Source: Flavobacterium terrigena (GTDB lineage Bacteria > Bacteroidota > Bacteroidia > Flavobacteriales > Flavobacteriaceae). Taken from it: a stretch of 64,000 nt of DNA. The DNA lies in NCBI RefSeq assembly GCF_900108955.1, contig NZ_FNYA01000002.1, forward strand, positions 620,001-684,000. Reading direction: 5' to 3'. Position numbers and translations under genes: made by a program. The notes beneath the pieces were generated by a model that was not told where the DNA came from, ran no database searches, and was given only the letters and a program-made list of their open reading frames with translations. How positions within the stretch are numbered: position 1 is the first letter of the stretch; each line of letters starts with the position of its first letter. Positions 58,234 to 64,000 of this stretch are shown here, one piece after another.

Positions 58234-59283
58234 ATGGTAAAACATTCCGAAAATATAATTGTTGGTGTTTCTATTGGAGACATGAACGGCATTGGACCAG
58301 AAGTAATATTAAAAACGTTTGAAGATACTCGAATGTTAGAAATATGTACGCCTGTTATTTTTGCCAATGCTAAAATTGTTTCGTTTTTAAAGAAATCGTA
58401 CAATTTAAACGCATTCATTCAAGGAATTGACAAATTAGACCAAATCGTTTTAGGGAAAATAAACGTTTTAAATGTATGGCGTGAAGGCGTTAATTTAGAA
58501 AACGGAAAACTTGACGAAGAAATTGGAAAATACGCTATAAAATCTTTTCAAGCAGCTACATTGGCTTTGAAAAACAATCAAATTGATGTTTTAGTTACGG
58601 CGCCAATCAACAAATACAACATTCAAGCAGAGGATTATAAATTCGCTGGTCATACTGATTATTTAAACGAACAATTAGAAGGTGATGCGTTAATGTTTAT
58701 GATTCATGAAGACATTAAAGTTGGTTTAATTACGGATCATGTGCCAATTGCAGATTTACCAAAACATATCAATTCGAAATTAATTGAGAAAAAAATTACC
58801 ACGATAAACAAAAGTTTAGTTGCCGATTTCAAAATCAACAAACCAAGAATTGCAGTTTTAGGATTAAATCCACATAGCGGTGATAATGGTGTGATTGGAA
58901 AAGAAGACGATGAAATTGTAAAACCAAGTTTGGAGAAAATTTTCAAAAGTGGAATTCAAGTTTTTGGCCCGTTTTCGGCAGATAGTTTTTTTGGTTCGAA
59001 CCAATATAAAAATTACGATGCTGTTGTAGCGATGTATCACGATCAAGGATTAATACCTTTTAAAACCCTTTCTTTTGGCGAAGGAGTGAATTTTACAGCA
59101 GGGTTAAATAAGGTAAGAACATCACCAGATCATGGAACTGGTTTTGATATTGCTGGTAAAAATATAGCGGATGAAGGTTCGTTCAGAGAAGCTGTTTATA
59201 GTGCTATTGACATCTATAAAAACAGAATCGAATATAATGAACTAACCAACAATCCATTAAAAAAGGCATCTGGAAAAGTTTAA
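58234..59283 (+). CDS. pdxA: 4-hydroxythreonine-4-phosphate dehydrogenase
   Basis: The 349-residue protein is PdxA: GVSIGDMNGIGPEVIL, the metal ligand in FAGHTDYL, VLGLNPHSGDNG, MYHDQGLIPFK and RTSPDHGTGFDIAGK with the remaining zinc histidines. It oxidises 4-phosphohydroxy-L-threonine in pyridoxal phosphate synthesis. It is full length and cytoplasmic, and divergent from ribE. It precedes the DUF177 gene by 84 bp. Confidence 0.95.
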   Translation: MVKHSENIIVGVSIGDMNGIGPEVILKTFEDTRMLEICTPVIFANAKIVSFLKKSYNLNAFIQGIDKLDQIVLGKINVLNVWREGVNLENGKLDEEIGKYAIKSFQAATLALKNNQIDVLVTAPINKYNIQAEDYKFAGHTDYLNEQLEGDALMFMIHEDIKVGLITDHVPIADLPKHINSKLIEKKITTINKSLVADFKINKPRIAVLGLNPHSGDNGVIGKEDDEIVKPSLEKIFKSGIQVFGPFSADSFFGSNQYKNYDAVVAMYHDQGLIPFKTLSFGEGVNFTAGLNKVRTSPDHGTGFDIAGKNIADEGSFREAVYSAIDIYKNRIEYNELTNNPLKKASGKV

Positions 59284-59327
59284 TTTAAAAAAAAGCAAAG
59301 AAAATTATTGTAATTCCAATATTTTTG

Positions 59328-59335
59328 TATCTTTG
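59328..59335 (+). promoter_or_regulatory. -7 promoter box of the DUF177-rpmF operon
   Basis: TATCTTTG matches TAnnTTTG, with ATTG 17 bp upstream at 59307-59310 as a possible -33 element. It lies 32 bp before the ATG at 59368. Confidence 0.65.
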
Positions 59336-59367
59336 CACACCCTTATAAAAAGGGTAAAACTGATGTT

Positions 59368-59907
59368 ATGGACATATTAAAAGAATTTTTAATCCCATTT
59401 TCAGGATTAAAACTGGGTAAACACCAGTTTGAGTTTCAAGTAAACAATACGTTCTTTACTCATTTTGGCTATGATGAATTTAACAGTTCGGACATCAAAA
59501 TGAAAGTCATATTAGAGAAAAAAAGCAATATGCTTGAATTAAATTTTTCACATAGTGGAACTGTAAATGTTCCATGTGATTTAACCAATGAAGATTTTGA
59601 TTTACCTATTAAAGGGAAAATGAAGTTGATAGTTAGATTTGGAGAAGAATTTAATGATGAGAATGATGAGTTTATCATCTTACCTCATGATGAATTTCAA
59701 GTAAATGTTGCCCAGTACATTTATGAAATGATTGTGTTATCTGTTCCAACAAAAAGAATTCATACCGGCATAAAAGACGGAACATTACAAACAGAAGCAT
59801 TACAAAATTTGGAAAAATTTTCTCCTACTGAAACAAAAGCAAAAGAGATTAAAGAAATAGACCCAAGATGGGAAGGTTTAAAGAAACTATTAACGGATAA
59901 AAAATAG
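59368..59907 (+). CDS. DUF177 (YceD-like) protein
   Basis: The 179-residue protein belongs to the DUF177/YceD family, encoded beside rpmF in most bacteria. Visible are the beta-rich N-terminus (FLIPFSGLKLGKHQFEFQVNNTFF), FSHSGTVNVPCDLTNEDFDLPIKGKMKLIVRFG and the C-terminal DPRWEGLKKL. It is thought to act in 23S rRNA or ribosome assembly. It is cytoplasmic and 6 bp before rpmF. Confidence 0.9.
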   Translation: MDILKEFLIPFSGLKLGKHQFEFQVNNTFFTHFGYDEFNSSDIKMKVILEKKSNMLELNFSHSGTVNVPCDLTNEDFDLPIKGKMKLIVRFGEEFNDENDEFIILPHDEFQVNVAQYIYEMIVLSVPTKRIHTGIKDGTLQTEALQNLEKFSPTETKAKEIKEIDPRWEGLKKLLTDKK

Positions 59908-59913
59908 AGTAAA

Positions 59914-60108
59914 ATGGCACATCCTAAACGTAGACAGTCATCGACTAGAAGAGACAAAAGAAGAACACACTACAAAGCATCTGCACAACAAATTGCAACT
60001 TGCGTAGTAACTGGTGAAGCTCACTTATACCACAGAGCTTACTGGCATGAAGGTAAAATGTATTACAGAGGTCAAGTTGTTATCGACAAGACTGAAGCAA
60101 TGGCATAA
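59914..60108 (+). CDS. rpmF: 50S ribosomal protein L32
   Basis: The 64-residue protein is L32: [20 protein letters not shown] and [15 protein letters not shown]. It lacks the CxxC-CxxC zinc knuckle (only one Cys is present), so it is the zinc-free form. It is followed by a terminator and fabH. Confidence 0.96.
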   Translation: MAHPKRRQSSTRRDKRRTHYKASAQQIATCVVTGEAHLYHRAYWHEGKMYYRGQVVIDKTEAMA

Positions 60109-60127
60109 TTACATTAAAATAAATGAG

Positions 60128-60157
60128 AAACTCTCACTCACGTGAGAGTTTTTTTAT
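60128..60157 (+). terminator. terminator after rpmF
   Basis: AACTCTCAC-TCAC-GTGAGAGTT has a 9-bp perfect stem and is followed by a T-run. Confidence 0.88.
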
Positions 60158-60230
60158 TTTAAGTAAAATTATATAATAGTATTTTAAGAAAATTCCGAAA
60201 TATTTCGTAATTTTCGCCTCTTTACGCACA

Positions 60231-60238
60231 TAAATTTG
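60231..60238 (+). promoter_or_regulatory. -7 promoter box of fabH
   Basis: TAAATTTG matches TAnnTTTG and lies 19 bp before the ATG at 60258. Confidence 0.55.
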
Positions 60239-60257
60239 CAAAGAAAATTATTTATTT

Positions 60258-61247
60258 ATGAATAAAATTACTGCCGCAATTACTGCAATTGGCTCGTATG
60301 TACCAGAATACGTATTATCAAATCAAGTTTTAGAAACTTTGGTTGATACTAATGATGAATGGATAACATCTAGAACCGGAATAAAAGAGAGAAGGCTTTT
60401 AAAAGAAGAAGGCGAAGGAACATCTTACCTTGCCATAAAAGCTGCTCAAAATCTCTTAGAAAAAGCAAAACTAGACCCGAAAGAAATAGACTTGGTGATC
60501 ATGGCGACTACCACTCCGGATATGCCTGTGGCAGCAACTGGTGTGTATGTAGCTACACAAATTGGCGCAACGAATGCTTTTGCATACGATTTGCAAGCAG
60601 CTTGTTCAAGTTTTCTTTTCGGAATGTCAACTGCTGCTGCTTTTATTCAGTCTGGAAAATATAAAAAAGTATTATTAATTGGAGCCGATAAAATGTCTTC
60701 AATTATAGATTATACCGACAGAGCAACATGTATTATCTTTGGAGATGGTGCTGGTTGTGCTTTGTTTGAACCCAACTACGAAGGTTTAGGACTACAAGAT
60801 GAAATTCTTAAATCAGACGGAATTGGTAGAGAGTTTTTAAAAATCGATGCTGGTGGTTCTATTTTACCTGCATCTGAAGAAACAGTTAAAAACAAACAAC
60901 ATTTTGTATTCCAGGATGGAAAAACGGTTTTCAAACATGCCGTATCTGGAATGGCTGATGTGAGCGAAAAAATTATGGAACGCAATAACTTATCTCACGA
61001 TGATGTTAATTGGTTAATCGCACATCAAGCAAACAAAAGAATTATTGACGCAACTGCGAACAGAATGAATGTTGATGAATCTAAGGTATTAGTAAATATC
61101 CACAGATACGGAAACACAACTTCTGCAACTTTACCATTACTTTTAGCAGATTTCGAAGATAAATTTAAAAAAGGAGATAATTTAATTTTTGCCGCTTTTG
61201 GTGGTGGATTCACATGGGGATCTATCTACTTAAAATGGGCATATTAA
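60258..61247 (+). CDS. fabH: 3-oxoacyl-ACP synthase III
   Basis: The 329-residue protein is FabH. The catalytic Cys is in DLQAACSSFLFG, the His in IAHQANKRII and the Asn in YGNTTSATLPLLL; DEWITSRTGIKERR is the N-terminal signature. It joins acetyl-CoA and malonyl-ACP to start fatty acid synthesis. It is followed within 32 bp by accB and then accC. Confidence 0.96.
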   Translation: MNKITAAITAIGSYVPEYVLSNQVLETLVDTNDEWITSRTGIKERRLLKEEGEGTSYLAIKAAQNLLEKAKLDPKEIDLVIMATTTPDMPVAATGVYVATQIGATNAFAYDLQAACSSFLFGMSTAAAFIQSGKYKKVLLIGADKMSSIIDYTDRATCIIFGDGAGCALFEPNYEGLGLQDEILKSDGIGREFLKIDAGGSILPASEETVKNKQHFVFQDGKTVFKHAVSGMADVSEKIMERNNLSHDDVNWLIAHQANKRIIDATANRMNVDESKVLVNIHRYGNTTSATLPLLLADFEDKFKKGDNLIFAAFGGGFTWGSIYLKWAY

Positions 61248-61279
61248 CAATAACAAACTATAACTAAAACAGCTTAATT

Positions 61280-61768
61280 ATGGATTTAAAAGAAATTCAA
61301 AACCTAATCAAATTTGTATCTAATTCTGGAGTAGCAGAAGTGAAATTAGAAACTGGTGATGTAAAAATTACTATTAGAACTACTTTAGAAGGTAATTCTC
61401 CTGAAATCACATATGTACAACAAGCGCCAATGCAACAAGCTATTCAAGCTGCACCAGTAGCTCCGGCTGCAGTTGCACCAGTTGCTGCAACGCCTGCTGC
61501 AGATACAACAGCAGAAGATAATTCAAAATACATTACTATAAAGTCACCAATGATTGGTACTTTATACAGAAAACCAGCTCCAGACAAACCAATGTTTGTT
61601 GAAGTAGGTACAACAATCAACAAAGGAGATGTAGTTTGTGTAGTTGAAGCTATGAAATTATTCAACGAAATTGAATCTGAAATTTCAGGTAAAATTGTAA
61701 AAGTTTTAGTTGACGATTCTTCTCCAGTTGAATTTGACCAACCATTATTTTTAGTTGACCCATCATAA
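61280..61768 (+). CDS. accB: acetyl-CoA carboxylase biotin carrier protein
   Basis: The 162-residue protein is BCCP: an N-terminal part, an Ala/Pro-rich linker (AAPVAPAAVAPVAATPAADT), and a C-terminal biotinyl domain with VEAMKLFNE. The Lys in EAMKL carries biotin. With AccC it carboxylates acetyl-CoA. It is separated from accC by 111 bp containing two repeats. Confidence 0.96.
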   Translation: MDLKEIQNLIKFVSNSGVAEVKLETGDVKITIRTTLEGNSPEITYVQQAPMQQAIQAAPVAPAAVAPVAATPAADTTAEDNSKYITIKSPMIGTLYRKPAPDKPMFVEVGTTINKGDVVCVVEAMKLFNEIESEISGKIVKVLVDDSSPVEFDQPLFLVDPS

Positions 61769-61785
61769 AAAGTTAGAAGTTAGCC

Positions 61786-61810
61786 CTTCGACGAAGCTCA
61801 GGATGACAAG
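61786..61810. repeat. intergenic hairpin ending in GGATGACAAG
   Basis: CTTCG-A-CGAAG (61786-61796) is a perfect hairpin and GCTCAGGATGACAAG follows. It resembles the units at 7613-7632 and 7656-7680. AGTTAGAAG bases flank it on both sides. Confidence 0.6.
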
Positions 61811-61837
61811 AAGTTAGAAGTTTTTAGTACTTCTTAT

Positions 61838-61855
61838 TTGTCAAATTGACACATT
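61838..61855. repeat. 18-bp dispersed motif in the accB-accC gap
   Basis: This is the exact reverse complement of 20317-20334 (AATGTGTCAATTTGACAA). Confidence 0.6.
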
Positions 61856-61879
61856 GTCTAATTATCTAATTATAAAAAT

Positions 61880-63232
61880 ATGTTTAAAAAAATATTAGTT
61901 GCCAATAGAGGTGAAATTGCTTTGCGTATTATTCGTACGTGTAAAGAAATGGGAATTAAAACAGTTGCCGTTTATTCTACTGCAGACGCCGAAAGTTTAC
62001 ACGTAAAATTTGCTGACGAAGCAGTTTGTATCGGACCTCCACCAAGTAATTTATCTTACTTGAAAATGTCTAACATTATTGCTGCAGCAGAAATCACAAA
62101 TGCAGATGCCATTCACCCAGGTTATGGTTTCTTATCTGAAAATGCAAAATTTTCTAAAATTTGTCAGGAACACAACATCAAATTTATTGGTGCTTCACCT
62201 GAAATGATTGACAGAATGGGAGATAAAGCTTCGGCAAAATCTACCATGATTGAAGCTGGTGTGCCTTGTGTACCAGGTTCTGTTGGGATTTTAGAATCAT
62301 ACGAACAAGCAGAACAATTAGCTGCTGAATTCGGATATCCAGTAATGCTGAAAGCAACTGCTGGTGGTGGTGGAAAAGGAATGCGTGCTGTTTGGAAACA
62401 AGAAGATTTATTAAAAGCTTGGGAAGGTGCTCGTCAAGAGTCAGCTGCCGCTTTTGGTAATGACGGTATGTATTTAGAAAAATTAATTGAAGAACCAAGA
62501 CATATTGAAATTCAAATTGTTGGTGATTCATTTGGTAAAGCTTGTCACCTTTCTGAAAGAGATTGTTCAGTTCAAAGACGTCACCAAAAATTAACAGAAG
62601 AAACTCCTTCTCCATTCATGACAGATGAATTAAGAGATAAAATGGGATTAGCTGCTGTTAAAGCTGCTGAATTCATTAAATATGAAGGTGCTGGAACAGT
62701 TGAGTTTTTAGTAGACAAACATAGAAATTTCTACTTCATGGAAATGAATACTCGTATCCAAGTAGAACACCCAATTACAGAACAAGTAATTGATTACGAT
62801 TTAATTCGTGAACAAATTATGGTAGCAGCAGGTATTCCAATTTCTGGGAAAAACTATTTACCACAATTACACTCAATCGAATGTCGTATTAATGCTGAAG
62901 ATCCTTACAACGACTTCAGGCCTTCACCAGGAAAAATTACGGTTTTACATTCGCCAGGCGGACACGGTGTTCGTTTAGACACACACGTTTATGCTGGTTA
63001 TACAATTCCACCAAATTACGATTCAATGATTGCAAAGTTGATTACAACAGCGCAAACAAGACAAGAGGCTATCAATAAAATGAAGCGTGCTTTAGATGAG
63101 TTTCATATTGAAGGAATTAAAACAACTATTCCATTCCACAGACAATTGATGGATCATCCTGATTATGTTGCTGGAAATTACACAACTGCCTTTATGGACA
63201 CTTGGGTAATGGATGCTAAAAAAGAAGAATAA
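61880..63232 (+). CDS. accC: acetyl-CoA carboxylase biotin carboxylase
   Basis: The 450-residue protein is a full-length biotin carboxylase: [17 protein letters not shown], the ATP-grasp Gly loop [35 protein letters not shown] and [14 protein letters not shown]. It carboxylates biotin on AccB using ATP and bicarbonate. Convergent with the ACT-domain gene across a 48-bp palindrome. Confidence 0.97.
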   Translation: MFKKILVANRGEIALRIIRTCKEMGIKTVAVYSTADAESLHVKFADEAVCIGPPPSNLSYLKMSNIIAAAEITNADAIHPGYGFLSENAKFSKICQEHNIKFIGASPEMIDRMGDKASAKSTMIEAGVPCVPGSVGILESYEQAEQLAAEFGYPVMLKATAGGGGKGMRAVWKQEDLLKAWEGARQESAAAFGNDGMYLEKLIEEPRHIEIQIVGDSFGKACHLSERDCSVQRRHQKLTEETPSPFMTDELRDKMGLAAVKAAEFIKYEGAGTVEFLVDKHRNFYFMEMNTRIQVEHPITEQVIDYDLIREQIMVAAGIPISGKNYLPQLHSIECRINAEDPYNDFRPSPGKITVLHSPGGHGVRLDTHVYAGYTIPPNYDSMIAKLITTAQTRQEAINKMKRALDEFHIEGIKTTIPFHRQLMDHPDYVAGNYTTAFMDTWVMDAKKEE

Positions 63233-63240
63233 TTATTCTT

Positions 63241-63288
63241 TAGATATAAAAAAAGCTGATAAAATTTTATCAGCTTTTTTTATATCTA
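63241..63288. terminator. 48-bp perfect palindrome, bidirectional terminator
   Basis: The sequence from TAGATATAAAAAAAGCTG to CAGCTTTTTTTATATCTA pairs over 24 bp per arm with centre AAAATTTT. It lies between the ends of accC and the convergent gene and would serve both. Confidence 0.9.
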
Positions 63289-63297
63289 TGTTTTTTT

Positions 63298-63954
63298 TTA
63301 TTTTTTCAAGTCTTTTATCACACTGAAAGCAACATCAATCTGATTTTCATTTACAATAATTGTAAATTCATTACTTGTTGAAATTACTTCATCAATTGTA
63401 ATACCTTCCCAAGCTAACGATTGGAAAATGTAATAATATACTCCAGGAACTGAAACGTTCTCATGAGGTAATTTTACTGTTATTGAAGATAAATTTTCGT
63501 TTTTACTTAAAAGTTTTTCCGATTTTAAACATTCTTCAACAATTGAATTTACTTCAGAACTTACTACAATGTTCGTTTCGTTTACTCCACGAGAAGAAGT
63601 GTAAAATAAGTTTTTATTCGTCTTAATTTCGAACATTAATTTAGATTGATTTTCTAATAATGTTTCTGAAATCTCATACGTATAATCTGTTAGCGAAGAA
63701 CGAACCGTAATTTCACCTAAATTTTGCAATACTTTCGCAACTCGGTGACTAATTTTAAAATCTAATTCCTCAGAAATTCTTTTTAAAGCCATTACAACAG
63801 CACCTTGCTTAATATCTTTACCTAAATGCATTTCAATTTCAGGCATGATAATTCTTGCTAATGATGTTAAATTTATTATCCCTTCAGATAAAGAACTTAA
63901 TAAAAACGGCTTTGTTTTTAAATATTTTTCAACTACTGATGCAACTGTTTTCAT
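63298..63954 (-). CDS. ACT-domain protein (aspartate-kinase-like regulator)
   Basis: The 218-residue protein has a helical N-terminal half (KTVASVVEKYLKTKPFLLSSLSEGIINLTSLARIIMPEIEMHLGKDIKQGAVVMALKRISEELD) and a C-terminal ACT-like domain (about 148-215: LSSITVKLPHENVSVPGVYYYIFQSLAWEGITIDEVISTSNEFTIIV). Databases often name such Bacteroidota proteins aspartate kinase, but no kinase domain is present. It may sense an amino acid. It is soluble. The final ~45 bp of the window are upstream sequence. Confidence 0.75.
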   Translation of the reverse strand: MKTVASVVEKYLKTKPFLLSSLSEGIINLTSLARIIMPEIEMHLGKDIKQGAVVMALKRISEELDFKISHRVAKVLQNLGEITVRSSLTDYTYEISETLLENQSKLMFEIKTNKNLFYTSSRGVNETNIVVSSEVNSIVEECLKSEKLLSKNENLSSITVKLPHENVSVPGVYYYIFQSLAWEGITIDEVISTSNEFTIIVNENQIDVAFSVIKDLKK

Positions 63955-64000
63955 ATTTGTTTGTGTGTTTGTGTGTTTTGTGTATGTGTTTCGTTTGCAA

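Overview
The window is AT-rich DNA from a member of the Bacteroidota, almost certainly a Flavobacterium-like flavobacterium. The support is: Bacteroidota-type promoters (TAnnTTTG at -7), a SprE/PorW type IX secretion lipoprotein, a cargo protein with a type A sorting domain, DUF4292 and bactofilin genes, an F-type ATP synthase operon without atpD/atpC, and an ornithine/glycine-lipid type double acyltransferase.

Positions 1-37495 are core chromosome. They hold lipid and envelope genes (OmpA-like lipoprotein, OlsF-like acyltransferase, EnvC-like factor, DUF4292 and TPR proteins, flippase, many lipoproteins), DNA repair (exodeoxyribonuclease III, Mfd), dUTPase, dihydrouridine synthase, the operon atpZ-like/membrane protein/atpB-E-F-H-A-G, sprE with bactofilin, threonine dehydrogenase, an FtsX-type permease, rbfA and methylmalonyl-CoA epimerase. 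Small intergenic repeats are frequent: hairpins ending in ATGACA, a 20-bp-arm hairpin near 8850, and a pair of ~79-bp direct repeats around a four-helix-bundle gene at 13.6-14.0 kb.

Positions 37609-55994 are an integrated element of 18.34 kb in a tRNA gene with a CAT anticodon. The last 46 bp of the tRNA region are repeated exactly at the far end (37609-37654 and 55949-55994). Inside each end lies the same 23-bp tandem motif (two GGTCAAACAT units). The element carries a tyrosine recombinase, an AlpA-like HTH protein, a replication-initiator-like protein, a phage-type AAA ATPase, a RadC-like protein and an XRE regulator with three matching operator-like palindromes. Between these lie three clusters that look like genome defence: (a) a proteasome/HslV-like Ntn hydrolase of unusual length with a 61-residue partner; (b) two overlapping DUF262 (GmrSD-type) genes; (c) a three-gene operon of a restriction-nuclease/ImmA-IrrE fusion, a CoiA-like nuclease protein and a ParB/Srx-like protein. 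Element genes use AGA for arginine almost throughout and are visibly richer in A/T than the core genes.

Positions 55995-64000 return to core genes: a small proline-rich membrane protein, a secreted BNR-repeat protein with a type IX sorting signal, riboflavin synthase, pdxA, DUF177-rpmF-fabH-accB-accC (ribosome and fatty acid synthesis) and an ACT-domain protein.

The best candidates for something undescribed are the Ntn hydrolase pair and the nuclease-peptidase/CoiA-like/ParB-like operon. The ImmA-like peptidase and the XRE regulator may form a switch that controls the element. All functional links are inferred from sequence and gene order.
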